The notes under the pieces were generated by a model. It saw nothing but the letters and a program-made list of their open reading frames with translations, searched no databases and had not been told where the DNA came from. The translations under genes and the position numbers were made by a program. From Streptomyces narbonensis (GTDB lineage: Bacteria; Actinomycetota; Actinomycetes; Streptomycetales; Streptomycetaceae): a stretch of 64,000 nt of DNA. Below, piece by piece: positions 1 to 7,310 of the stretch. The stretch's first letter is position 1. Each line of letters begins with the position of its first letter. The stretch is taken from positions 248,001 to 312,000 of the forward strand of contig NZ_BMSF01000002.1 in assembly GCF_014649015.1 (NCBI RefSeq). The letters are read 5' to 3'.

Positions 1-964
1 CGCTCAGCGGCGCGCCGGTCAGCTGCTCGGGGGCGAGGAATCCGCGCGTACCGACGACGACGTCGGCGTCCGTCAGCGCGGTTGCCTCCGCGCCGCGTGC
101 GATGCCGAAGTCGATCACGCGGGGACCGGCGGCCGAGACGAGGATGTTGCCGGGCTTGAGGTCCCGGTGGACGATGCCGCAGGCGTGGATGGCCTCCAGC
201 GCCTCGGCGACGCCGAGCGCCAGGGCTCGGAGGGTGAGCGCGGGCAGGGGTCCGTGGATCCCCAGCACCTCGTCCAGCGACGGGCCGGGGATGTACTCGG
301 TGACGAGCCAGGGCCTGGTGTCCTCGGGCCCCGCGTCGACCACCGGCGCGGTGTGGAAGCCGCTCACCCTGCGGGCGGCGTCGACCTCCCGGGCGAAGCG
401 GCGGCGGAAGGACGGATCGCTGACGAGTTCCTCCCGCACCACCTTCACCGCGACCTGCCGGGCACCCGGGGACAGACCGAGGTAGACGGTGCCCATGCCG
501 CCCTCGCCCAGCCGGGCCGTCAGCCGGTACCGGCCCACGTGCCGGGGATCGTCCCCGCGCAGCGGCTCGTGGGCGAACGGGAGGGCCGGCGGCGCGTGCG
601 GACGCGGTGCGGGACGAGCCTGCTCCGGGTGCGGCGGCCGGACGTCGGCGGCCTCGGCCTGCCGGTGGATCCGCGCCACTTCGGCCTCGGCCTCCGCCCG
701 CAGGATCGCGGACTGCTTCTCTCCCTCCGCCGCAAGGATCTGGGAGTGCCGGATGGCCTCCGCCGTGAGGATGGCCGCGCGCTTGTCGCGGTCGGCGCGC
801 ATCTGCTTCTCCATCGAGTCCTGGATGGAGGTCGGCGGCTCGATGGCCTTGAGCTCGACGCGGGCGACCCGGACGCCCCACTTGCCGGCCGCCGGTTCGA
901 GGGCGCCGCGCAGCGCGGTGTTGATCTCCTGCCGGGAGGCGAGGGCGGGGTCCGGATCCGGTCG
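1..964 (-). CDS. Ser/Thr protein kinase fused to SPFH C-terminal coiled coil, partial at left edge
   Basis: The frame whose codons include ATG at 814..812 and 496..494 reads first through the conserved C-terminal part of an SPFH/band-7 protein (ASRQEINTALRG, KAIEPPTSIQDSMEKQ, then an Ala/Glu-rich helix). After a Pro-rich linker it enters a Hanks-type kinase: GEGGMGTVY glycine loop near 500, the invariant Lys near 445, HRDLKPGN near 170, DFGIA near 105, and an APEQ region near 15. The kinase C-lobe lies outside the window. Such kinases phosphorylate Ser/Thr at the membrane or in the cytoplasm. No ATG is visible at the head of this frame; ATG 814 or 802 could serve as internal starts, with AGGA a few bases before 814. 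Kinase identity is firm. Whether the SPFH tail is translated with it is uncertain, because the SPFH head (962-1128) is in another frame. Confidence 0.7.
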
Positions 965-1128
965 AACGGCGGGAACACGATGTTGAGTCCGGGGTGCAGC
1001 AGCCGGGTGTGACGTCCGTAGCGCTCGACGACGGCCACGGATCCCTCGGGGACGATCCGTACGGCCCAGGCGAGTTCCGCCAGGGCGAGCACACCCGCCG
1101 GCACGAACAGAAGCGTCACGGCGTCCAA
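962..1128 (-). pseudogene. N-terminal remnant of SPFH/band-7 (stomatin-like) protein
   Basis: From ATG 1128 the frame encodes a hydrophobic N-terminal anchor followed by VRIVPEGSVAVVERYGRH and a PGLNIVFPPFDRIR segment, which is the classic start of a stomatin/prohibitin-like protein. Right after this the homology ends. The later part of the SPFH domain reappears in a different frame near 950. Roughly 100 residues of the SPFH core therefore appear deleted with a net frameshift. The original frame stays open to 520 but yields only Arg/Pro/Ser-rich nonsense. SPFH proteins organise membrane microdomains. This copy looks broken unless the deletion is an assembly error. Confidence 0.65.
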
Positions 1129-1240
1129 CGGTCCGATCCCCCCTCGGCCTTCCCGTGTCAGTCGGCACAGTTTCGCAGAACTGACCCAAGGGGCACAGGT
1201 GTTGGGCGAGAGGGGAGTGGGCCTGGGTGGCGCCTTCGCT

Positions 1241-1816
1241 CTACTTGCCGAGGGTGGCGACGCCGGCCTGGGCGAACTTCTCGTCGAGGTCGCCGGAGGG
1301 GGCGCCGGCGACGCCGATGCCGGCGATGGGGGCGCCCTTGGCGGTGACGGGGGCGCCGCCGCCGAGGAAAAGGGTGCCGGGGATGTCCTTGAGGTTGGGG
1401 GCCTGGGCGAGGCGCTTGGCGAGTTCGGAGGTGGGCGCGTTCCAGGAGACGGCGGTGAAGGCCTTCTTGACGGCGGATTCGTAGGACTGGGGGCCGGCGC
1501 CGTCGCCGCGGAGGGTGACGAGGGTGTTGCCGTTGCGGTCGACGACGGCGACGGAGACGCGCTGGTTCTCCTTCTCGGCGGCGTCGAGGGTGGCCTGCGC
1601 GGCCTCGGTGGCGGCCTCGATCGTCAGGTGCGTCGACTGGGTGGTGTTCTTGTTCTTGGCGTCGGCCCTGGCGACGGCCGCGGCCGGAGCGGCCGCCGTT
1701 TCCTCGCCGGTGGCGTTGGCGGAGTAGGCACCGAAGGCGCCGAGCGCGATGGCCGCGGCCAGTGCGCCGCCGGTCACGGCACGGGTGCGCGTCGAGGCCT
1801 TCTTCACGTGCTTCAT
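1241..1816 (-). CDS. secreted GlcG/HbpS-type heme-binding protein
   Basis: The protein has 191 residues. ATG 1816 is preceded by GGAG and starts a Sec/Tat-like signal (KHVKKASTRTR, then an Ala/Leu-rich hydrophobic stretch ending near residue 30). The mature part is a GlcG/HbpS domain: HLTIEAATEAAQATLDAA, the VAVVDRNGNTLVTLRGDGA strand, and the C-terminal GTLFLGGGAPV...GIGVAGAPSGDLDE signature. HbpS in Streptomyces reticuli is an extracellular heme-binding partner of the SenS/SenR two-component system. No sensor kinase lies beside this copy, so a heme or redox role is inferred from family only. A longer in-frame start at 1945 exists but would bury the signal peptide. Confidence 0.8.
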   Translation of the reverse strand: MKHVKKASTRTRAVTGGALAAAIALGAFGAYSANATGEETAAAPAAAVARADAKNKNTTQSTHLTIEAATEAAQATLDAAEKENQRVSVAVVDRNGNTLVTLRGDGAGPQSYESAVKKAFTAVSWNAPTSELAKRLAQAPNLKDIPGTLFLGGGAPVTAKGAPIAGIGVAGAPSGDLDEKFAQAGVATLGK

Positions 1817-1960
1817 GGGGTCCGCTCCAGTGGACTCGGGGAATCGCGGGGGCCGTCGGAGGACGCCGCCCGCTCTCTCCCTTCCATCCTGGTGTCGTAC
1901 CGTGCTCCGCCCCGTCGGCGTCCCGGCTGCACCCGGAGGACTCAACGGGTGACCCCCGGG

Positions 1961-2881
1961 TCAGCCGATCGGATGACCCCGGTCCGTCCCGTCGCCGGGT
2001 ACGGCCTCGGCGGCGGCCAGTTCGGCGAAGGACTCGGCCGCCGCGCTCCGGTAGCCGCCGGTGCGGCGCAGCAGGGCGACTCCGCGCGACGGGAGCGCGG
2101 GGGAGAGCGGAACGGGCCTCAGGTACGGGTGGTCGCGCGTCACCGCGTCGGGGAGGACCGTGGCGAGAGCGGTCCGCCGGACGATCTCGGTGAGCGCGCT
2201 GACGGAGTTGGCCTCCACCGCGATCCGCGGGCCGACGCGGTGCTCCGCCACGTACGTGTCGACGTGCCGTCGGGTCGCGAAGTCCTCGCTCAGCAGCGCG
2301 AAATGATGACCCGTCAATTCGGACACCGGCAGCGGCTCGGTGCGCCCGGCGTGCGGGTGGGCCGGGCCGACTACCAGGCCGAGGGTCTCGGTGAAGAGCC
2401 CCGTCGCCTCGACGCCCGCGAGGTGGACGCCGTCGAAGGCGATGCCGAGATCCACGCGGTCCGCGAGGAGTTCGGCCTCGATGCGGTCCTGCGTCAGCTC
2501 CCGCACCTCCACGGTGATCCCCGGGTGGCGCGTGTGGAAGGCGGCGACGAGCGGACCCGTGAGGTACGCGGTGAAGGTGGGCGTGACCGCCAGCCGGAGG
2601 TGGCCGCGGGAGAGGTCCCGTACGTCCAGCACCGCCCGCTCGCCCGCCGCCAGGTCCCGGAGCGCGCGCCGGGCGTACCGCGCGTACGTCTCCCCGGCGT
2701 CCGTGAGGCGTACGGTCCGGCCGGTGCGGTCCAGGAGCTGGGCCCCGAGGGCCTTCTCCAGCTGCTTGATCTGCTGGGACAGCGTCGGCTGGGCGATGTG
2801 GAGCTCCTCCGCCGCGCGCGTGAAGTTGCCGTGCTCGGCGACGGCGAGGAGGTAGCGGAGGTGACGGAGTTCCGGCTGCAT
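1961..2881 (-). CDS. cynR: LysR-family regulator, CynR-like
   Basis: The protein has 306 residues: an N-terminal winged helix (residues 1-60, LRHLRYLLAVAEHGNFTRAAEELHIAQPTLSQQI) and a substrate-binding domain typical of LTTRs. It is transcribed divergently from carbonic anhydrase and cyanase. That is the arrangement of the E. coli cyn locus, where CynR activates cynTS with cyanate as co-inducer. The 93-bp divergent region holds a perfect dyad at 2901-2917 that fits an LTTR recognition site. The cynR symbol rests on context plus family and not on ligand evidence. Confidence 0.8.
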   Translation of the reverse strand: MQPELRHLRYLLAVAEHGNFTRAAEELHIAQPTLSQQIKQLEKALGAQLLDRTGRTVRLTDAGETYARYARRALRDLAAGERAVLDVRDLSRGHLRLAVTPTFTAYLTGPLVAAFHTRHPGITVEVRELTQDRIEAELLADRVDLGIAFDGVHLAGVEATGLFTETLGLVVGPAHPHAGRTEPLPVSELTGHHFALLSEDFATRRHVDTYVAEHRVGPRIAVEANSVSALTEIVRRTALATVLPDAVTRDHPYLRPVPLSPALPSRGVALLRRTGGYRSAAAESFAELAAAEAVPGDGTDRGHPIG

Positions 2882-2900
2882 GGGATGAGTGTAAAGCGTC

Positions 2901-2917
2901 TATAGATGTCATCTATA
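2901..2917. promoter_or_regulatory. LysR-type operator dyad between cynR and cynT
   Basis: TATAGATG and CATCTATA form perfect 8-bp arms around a single T. A partial repeat (CGCTATAG) lies at 2943-2950 closer to cynT. The site is AT-rich in a GC-rich genome and lies 20 bp upstream of the regulator start, as expected for an autoregulated LTTR recognition site. Confidence 0.6.
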
Positions 2918-2974
2918 AGAGAGATCGATGACCGGTCTTGGACGCTATAGCCGCTGGTCGTGCAGGGTGAAGGC

Positions 2975-3574
2975 ATGCCTCATCTCGCCGAGGGAATCGA
3001 CCGCTTCCAGCGGGAGATCTTCCCCGCCAAAGCCGGCCTCTTCGCCCGCCTGGCCACCGTCCACCGCCCCCGGACCCTCTTCATCGGCTGCTCCGACGCC
3101 CGCGTCGTCCCCGAGCTGATCACCCAGACCGATCCGGGTGAGCTCTTCGTCATCCGCACCGCCGGCAACCTCGTCCCCGCCCACACCCCGGGCGCCGACG
3201 CGGTCTCCGCCGGCGTCGAGTACGCCGTCGCGGTCCTCGGCGTGCGGGACGTCGTCGTCTGCGGGCACTCCGCCTGTGGCGCGATGACCGCGCTCGCCGA
3301 GGGCCACGACCTCGCCTCGGCGCCCGCCGTCGCCGCCTGGCTGCGGCACGCGGACGCCTCCCTGGCCCGCACCGCCGCGGCCGGGCGCCAGGGGGACGTG
3401 GCCGCCCTCGTCCGCGAGAACGTCGACGCCCAGCTGGCCAACCTCGCCACCCACCCCTCCGTCGCCCGCGCGCTGGCCGCGGGAGACGTACGCCTGCACG
3501 GCTGGGTCTTCGACATCGCGGCGGGCTCCGTGGAGGAGCTCGACACCACCGCCCGCCCGGCCGTCGCCGCCTGA
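2975..3574 (+). CDS. cynT: beta-class carbonic anhydrase, cyanate-operon type
   Basis: The protein has 199 residues. It interconverts CO2 and bicarbonate, which cyanase needs as co-substrate. Zinc ligands are visible: Cys39 with Asp41 and Arg43 in the CSDAR motif, then His98 and Cys101 in HSACG. The ATG at 2975 follows AGGGTGAAGG; an in-frame GTG at 2960 is less likely. The gene lies 41 bp upstream of cyanase, so the two are almost certainly co-transcribed under CynR. It belongs to the plant-type/beta family and is close to CynT in length and motifs. Confidence 0.9.
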   Translation: MPHLAEGIDRFQREIFPAKAGLFARLATVHRPRTLFIGCSDARVVPELITQTDPGELFVIRTAGNLVPAHTPGADAVSAGVEYAVAVLGVRDVVVCGHSACGAMTALAEGHDLASAPAVAAWLRHADASLARTAAAGRQGDVAALVRENVDAQLANLATHPSVARALAAGDVRLHGWVFDIAAGSVEELDTTARPAVAA

Positions 3575-3615
3575 TCCCCCCCGGCAAACCCCTACAGAAG
3601 AGAAGGACACCACTC

Positions 3616-4086
3616 ATGGTGCACGCCCAGTTCGACCCCACCGCCCGTCGCGAGCTCGCCGTCGCCGCCGTCGAGGCCAAGACCGTCAAGGACCTGACCT
3701 GGCAGCAGATCGCGGACGCCGCGGGGCTCTCCGTCGCCTACACCACCGCCGCCGTCCTCGGCCAGCACCCGCTGCCGGAGGAGTCCGCCCGGGCGGTCGC
3801 CGGCCTCCTCGGACTCGACGAGGACGCGGTACGGCTGCTGCGCACGATCCCCACCCGGGGCTCGATCGACGGCGGCATCCCGACCGACCCGACGATCTAC
3901 CGGTTCCACGAGATGCTCCAGGTCTACGGCACCACCCTGAAGGCCCTGGTCCACGAGCAGTTCGGCGACGGCATCATCTCCGCGATCAACTTCACGCTGG
4001 ACGTGAAGAAGGTCGCCGACCCCGAGGGCGGCGAGCGCGCCGTCATCACCCTGAACGGCAAGTACCTCCCGACCAGGCCCTTCTGA
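3616..4086 (+). CDS. cynS: cyanate hydratase (cyanase)
   Basis: The protein has 156 residues, the same as E. coli CynS. It decomposes cyanate with bicarbonate to CO2 and carbamate, which breaks down to ammonia. The N-terminal helical domain ([23 protein letters not shown]) is followed by the active-site domain. Arg96, Glu99 (YRFHEML) and Ser122 (ISAINF) fall at exactly the catalytic numbering known for the E. coli enzyme. An AGAAGGA ribosome site precedes the ATG. It ends 3 bp before the convergent TetR gene. Confidence 0.95.
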   Translation: MVHAQFDPTARRELAVAAVEAKTVKDLTWQQIADAAGLSVAYTTAAVLGQHPLPEESARAVAGLLGLDEDAVRLLRTIPTRGSIDGGIPTDPTIYRFHEMLQVYGTTLKALVHEQFGDGIISAINFTLDVKKVADPEGGERAVITLNGKYLPTRPF

Positions 4087-4089
4087 CGG

Positions 4090-4743
4090 TCACTCGGTCC
4101 CGGCGGAGGTCCTCGCGCCCAGCAGGGCAAGGGAGTTCGGCCACAGGACGTCGAGGCGCCCCACGTCGTCGTACAGCTTGGCGAAGAGGACCTGGCCCTC
4201 CAGCAGGGCGACGAGGGCGCGCGCGGCCTCGTGGGCGTCGGCGACGGTGACCTCGCCGCGCCCGCCGGCCTCCGCGACGACCTCCTCCACCAGGACCACC
4301 TGCTCGTCGAAGATCTCCCGCAGGCGCTCCCGCACGGCCGCCGTCCCGGTGCTCATCTCCAGGGCCAGGTTCCCGAGGAGACAGCCAGTGACGGTGCCGC
4401 AGCTCCGCTGCCCCTCCCGCAGCTCGGCCGCCGTCGACTCGTACAACCGCCGCAGCCCCCGGAGCGTCCGGACGCCCCCGTCGCCGTCCACGACTCCGCC
4501 CTCGTCCGCGCCCCCGCCCCCCGCCAGCGCTCGCGTCCACGCGGCGCGCTGCTCGGTCCAGTGCTCGTCGATCACCGCGAGGGCCAGCTCCTCCTTGGAG
4601 GCGAAGAAGTAGTAGAAGCTGCCCTTCGGGACGCCGGCGGCCTTGCAGATCTCCGCCACGCCCAGGGCGGAGTAGCCGCGCGACAGCAGCAGCGTCTTCG
4701 CGGCGGTCAGGATGCGCTCCCGCGCGTCACTCGTTCGCCCCAT
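4090..4743 (-). CDS. TetR/AcrR-family regulator
   Basis: The protein has 217 residues. The N-terminal helix-turn-helix (residues 8-52: RERILTAAKTLLLSRGYSALGVAEICKAAGVPKGSFYYFFASKEEL) is typical of AcrR regulators. The C-terminal part is a ligand-binding helical domain of the TetR_C type, with an unusual Gly/Asp-rich loop (about residues 74-90). It is divergent from the SDR gene at 4932, and a palindrome at 4756-4765 lies just upstream of its own start. It therefore probably represses itself and the dehydrogenase. Confidence 0.85.
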   Translation of the reverse strand: MGRTSDARERILTAAKTLLLSRGYSALGVAEICKAAGVPKGSFYYFFASKEELALAVIDEHWTEQRAAWTRALAGGGGADEGGVVDGDGGVRTLRGLRRLYESTAAELREGQRSCGTVTGCLLGNLALEMSTGTAAVRERLREIFDEQVVLVEEVVAEAGGRGEVTVADAHEAARALVALLEGQVLFAKLYDDVGRLDVLWPNSLALLGARTSAGTE

Positions 4744-4755
4744 GGCGGAAGTCTA

Positions 4756-4765
4756 CGACCGGTCG
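4756..4765. promoter_or_regulatory. candidate TetR operator (CGACCGGTCG)
   Basis: This is a perfect 10-bp palindrome 13 bp upstream of the TetR start codon, within the 188-bp divergent region shared with the SDR gene. It is short, so chance is possible in GC-rich DNA. Placement is what supports it. Confidence 0.4.
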
Positions 4766-4931
4766 ACTACCGCTGGAGGATGTCCTGCTTCCGCTTCCGG
4801 GGGCACTGCCTGCGGTTCTATGGTGGGCGGCGCAGATCGCGCGGACCGCGCGGTCCCCCGCGGGCACGCGCCCGATCCGGCGGCCAACCCGGCGGCAGGG
4901 TCCCACCCGCACGAAACGAACGAGGAGTTCC

Positions 4932-5693
4932 ATGGACATCGCAGGCTCCGCCGCTCTCGTCACCGGCGCCGCCTCCGGCCTCGGCGCCGCCACGGCCGCC
5001 GCGCTCGCCGCCCGTGGCGCCACCGTCTACGGCCTCGACCTGGACAAGGCCGTCGCGGCCGCCGGGCCGCTGCCCGAGGGCGTCCGCCTGCTCGCCGCGG
5101 ACGTCACCGACGAGGACCAGGTGCGCGAGGCCCTGGCCGCGCTCGACGCCGACGGCGCCGAGCTCCGGCTCGCCGTGAACTGCGCGGGCATCGCCCCCTC
5201 CGCCCGCATCCTGGGCCGCAAGGGACCGCACGACCTCGACCTGTTCCGGACGGTCCTCAACGTGAACCTGCTGGGGACGTTCAACGTCATGCGGCTCGCC
5301 GCCGAGGCCATCGCCCGGCACGAGCCCGACGAGAACGGGCAGCGCGGCCTCGTCGTGAACACCGCCTCGATCGCCGCCTTCGAGGGCCAGGTCGGCCAGA
5401 TCGCCTACGCCGCCTCCAAGGCGGGCGTCGCGGGCATGACCGTCACCGCGGCCCGTGACCTCGCGCAGTTCGGCATCCGCGTCGTCACCGTCGCCCCCGG
5501 AATCGTCGACACCCCGATGATGGCCGGCTTCGGCGAGGAGGTCAGGGCGGGTCTCGCGGCGAGCGTCACCTTCCCCCAGCGCCTCGCGCGCCCGGAGGAG
5601 TACGCCCGACTGGTCACGATGATCGTCGAGCACGACTACCTCAACGGGGAGACGATCCGCATGGACGGCGCCCTGCGCATGGCCCCGCGCTGA
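4932..5693 (+). CDS. type-2 3-hydroxyacyl-CoA dehydrogenase-like SDR
   Basis: The protein has 253 residues and is a classical short-chain dehydrogenase. The cofactor motif TGAASGLG lies at 11-18 and NCAG near 83. Catalytic Ser146, Tyr159 and Lys163 (NTASIAAFEGQ, YAASK) are present. The GIAPSARILGRKGPH segment and the end LNGETIRMDGALRM are hallmarks of the HSD17B10/HADH2 group, which oxidises 3-hydroxyacyl-CoA in beta-oxidation and branched-chain amino acid breakdown. It starts after CGAGGAG. Neighbouring acyl-CoA dehydrogenase and ETF genes fit fatty-acid or branched acyl-CoA catabolism. Confidence 0.85.
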   Translation: MDIAGSAALVTGAASGLGAATAAALAARGATVYGLDLDKAVAAAGPLPEGVRLLAADVTDEDQVREALAALDADGAELRLAVNCAGIAPSARILGRKGPHDLDLFRTVLNVNLLGTFNVMRLAAEAIARHEPDENGQRGLVVNTASIAAFEGQVGQIAYAASKAGVAGMTVTAARDLAQFGIRVVTVAPGIVDTPMMAGFGEEVRAGLAASVTFPQRLARPEEYARLVTMIVEHDYLNGETIRMDGALRMAPR

Positions 5694-5749
5694 GCCCGCA
5701 CGGCCCGGCCCCCGCGCTGAGCCCGCACGGCCCGGCCCGGCCCCCGCGC
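5691..5749. repeat. two-copy direct repeat at the end of the SDR gene
   Basis: The unit beginning TGAGCCCGCACGGCCCGGCC occurs at 5691-5717 and, with a 5-bp expansion, at 5718-5749. The first TGA is the stop codon of the dehydrogenase. It looks like a slippage duplication of the gene end. Confidence 0.6.
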
Positions 5750-5774
5750 TGAGCCTGCTCTGACCCTCCGTACC

Positions 5775-5826
5775 CTCGATGCGGTACTCGGTGCCGGAAA
5801 CACTCGGCACCAAGTGCCGCATCGAG
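5775..5826. promoter_or_regulatory. large operator dyad upstream of TetR 5851
   Basis: Arms at 5775-5795 and 5806-5826 match at 19 of 21 positions around a 10-bp spacer. Each arm includes a variant of the 13-bp motif GGCACTNAGTGCC (5783-5795 and 5806-5818). The dyad ends 25 bp before the TetR start, which suggests autoregulation. The same motif recurs at 6778-6790 and twice upstream of the acyl-CoA dehydrogenase. Confidence 0.6.
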
Positions 5827-5850
5827 TGGTTCTGGTGTTAGGTTCGGGCC

Positions 5851-6558
5851 ATGGGAACAGCCTCGACGAACTCTCCTAAGCCCGCGATGCGGGACTCCCT
5901 CATCGCCGCGGCCTTCCAGCTCTTCCTCGAGCGCGGCTACGAGCAGACCACCGTCGACGACATCGTCACGCTCGCCGGCGTCGGCCGCCGCTCCTTCTTC
6001 CGGTACTTCCCGTCGAAGGAGGACGTGGTCTTCCCCGACCACGAGCAGTGCCTCGCCGACATGACCCGCTTCCTCGCGGCGAGCGCCGACTCCGACGACC
6101 CGATCGTCCGTGTCTGCGACGCCGCCCGGCTCGTCATGCGGATGTACGCCGAGAACCCGACCTTCTCCGTGCAGCGCTACCGCCTCACCCGCGAGGTGAC
6201 CGGACTGCGGACGTACGAGCTCTCCGTCGTCTGGCGGTACGAGAAGACCCTCGGCGACTACCTGCGCACCCGCTGGGCCGACCGCCGGGACGGCACCCTG
6301 CGCGCCAACGTGGTCGCCGCGGCCGTCGTCGCCGCCCACAACCACGCCCTGCGCCACTGGCTGCGCTCGGGCGGCGAGGGGGACCCGCTGGCGGAGGTGG
6401 ACCAGGCCCTGGAGTTCGTCCGGACGACCTGGAGCCCGGACGCGGTCGCGGTCGCGCCGGCCGAGGAGAACGAGGACGTCGTGGTGGTCATCACCAAGCG
6501 GTCCACCCCGATGTGGCGCGTGGTGCGCGAGGTGGAGTCGAGCCTCGGCGAGAACTGA
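5851..6558 (+). CDS. TetR-family regulator of the acyl-CoA block
   Basis: The protein has 235 residues. The HTH spans about residues 12-58 (MRDSLIAAAFQLFLERGYEQTTVDDIVTLAGVGRRSFFRYFPSKED). The C-terminal half, with VQRYRLTREVTGLRTYELSVVWRYEKTL, resembles actinobacterial TetR proteins encoded beside acyl-CoA dehydrogenase genes. A strong dyad lies immediately upstream, and related half-sites occur in front of the DUF35 gene (6842) and the acyl-CoA dehydrogenase operon (10288). I infer that it senses an acyl-CoA and controls these genes. Confidence 0.8.
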   Translation: MGTASTNSPKPAMRDSLIAAAFQLFLERGYEQTTVDDIVTLAGVGRRSFFRYFPSKEDVVFPDHEQCLADMTRFLAASADSDDPIVRVCDAARLVMRMYAENPTFSVQRYRLTREVTGLRTYELSVVWRYEKTLGDYLRTRWADRRDGTLRANVVAAAVVAAHNHALRHWLRSGGEGDPLAEVDQALEFVRTTWSPDAVAVAPAEENEDVVVVITKRSTPMWRVVREVESSLGEN

Positions 6559-6755
6559 CGGCGAGATCTGGCGGCGAGCACTGGCGGCGAGAACCGACGG
6601 CGAGCACTGGCGGCGGGATCCGGCGGCGAGAACCTACGGGGGGATCCGACGGCGGGATCCGACGGCGGGATCCGGGGTTTCCCGTGAGGAGATCCCGCAC
6701 CCCCGGTGAAGGGATCCCGCATCCCCCGTGAGGGATTCCGGTATCTCGAATTGTG
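6559..6755. repeat. degenerate tandem repeats between TetR and DUF35 genes
   Basis: About 100 bp of short imperfect units around GGCGGCGAGAAC/GGCGGGATCCGAC (6559-6670) is followed by three copies of a roughly 24-bp unit built on CCGTGAGGGGATCCCGCAT (about 6677-6745). No convincing gene is seen here. The region separates the two genes and ends just before the operator at 6778. Confidence 0.6.
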
Positions 6756-6777
6756 GGAACTCAGGTCTTTATTTGAT

Positions 6778-6790
6778 GGCACTCAGTGCC
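6778..6790. promoter_or_regulatory. operator GGCACTCAGTGCC upstream of DUF35 gene
   Basis: This is a perfect inverted repeat, 7-1-7 when the flanking T and A are counted, 51 bp upstream of the GTG start at 6842. It is the best match to the 13-bp motif shared with the TetR and acyl-CoA dehydrogenase promoters. Confidence 0.6.
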
Positions 6791-6841
6791 ATATCTTTGC
6801 TCCATGCACGGTCGAGCCGCCGAGTGCAAGGAGAACCCATC

Positions 6842-7231
6842 GTGTTCCACACCGGACTGAGGAGCGGGACCGCCGTCCAGGCCGCCGAAGAGGCGGGCCC
6901 CGACGCCGAGCTCTACTTCCAGCGCTGCCGCTGGTGCCACACCACGACCTTCCAGCGACTGCTCTGCCCGACCTGCGGGTCGACCGAGCTCTCGCCCGAA
7001 CTCAGCGAGGGCGAGGGCGTGATATCCGTACGTCGTGGTGTCGCCGCGGCCGACGCGGACCTCTGGCCGGTGTACATGACGGAGGGCTTCACGGTCCGCT
7101 GCCGCGTCGACGGACCGCTGCACGCGGTGCGTCCCGGCGTCCGGGTGAAGGTTTCCTCGGGTGTCGGACTGACCGGTCGCCGGCCGGTCGTCCGGCTCTG
7201 CGAAGAGGTCCCGCTCGACGGCTGGATCTGA
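6842..7231 (+). CDS. DUF35 zinc-ribbon OB-fold protein
   Basis: The protein has 129 residues. The start is GTG 6842, seven bases after AAGGAGA; upstream in-frame ATGs lie in the repeat or operator region. A rubredoxin-like zinc ribbon with two CxxC pairs (CRWC and CPTC, about residues 28-47) precedes an OB-fold (ISVRRGVA...VPLDGWI). DUF35 proteins accompany thiolases, MaoC hydratases and related acyl-CoA enzymes, and may deliver or bind acyl-CoA. The operator at 6778 ties it to the TetR at 5851. It ends 15 bp before a strong bidirectional terminator. Confidence 0.8.
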   Translation: MFHTGLRSGTAVQAAEEAGPDAELYFQRCRWCHTTTFQRLLCPTCGSTELSPELSEGEGVISVRRGVAAADADLWPVYMTEGFTVRCRVDGPLHAVRPGVRVKVSSGVGLTGRRPVVRLCEEVPLDGWI

Positions 7232-7246
7232 CGCGAGGCGCACGAG

Positions 7247-7289
7247 AAGGGGGCGGTGGGTGGCACAGAGTGCCACCCACCGCCCCCTT
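7247..7289. terminator. bidirectional hairpin terminator between DUF35 gene and etfA
   Basis: A perfect 20-bp stem (7247-7266 with 7270-7289) closes on a 3-nt loop between convergent genes, with A and T runs at the outer ends. Its apex, GGCACAGAGTGCC (7262-7274), matches the local 13-bp operator motif at 11 of the 12 non-central positions. Confidence 0.85.
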
Positions 7290-7310
7290 TCGCGTCGGGC
7301 GACGGAACCG

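Noticed and set aside
1157-1185. GTCAGT/ACTGAC inverted repeat downstream of the HbpS-type gene
   Set aside because: The 6-bp arms are short and the loop is 17 bp. It could be a weak terminator, but evidence is too thin.
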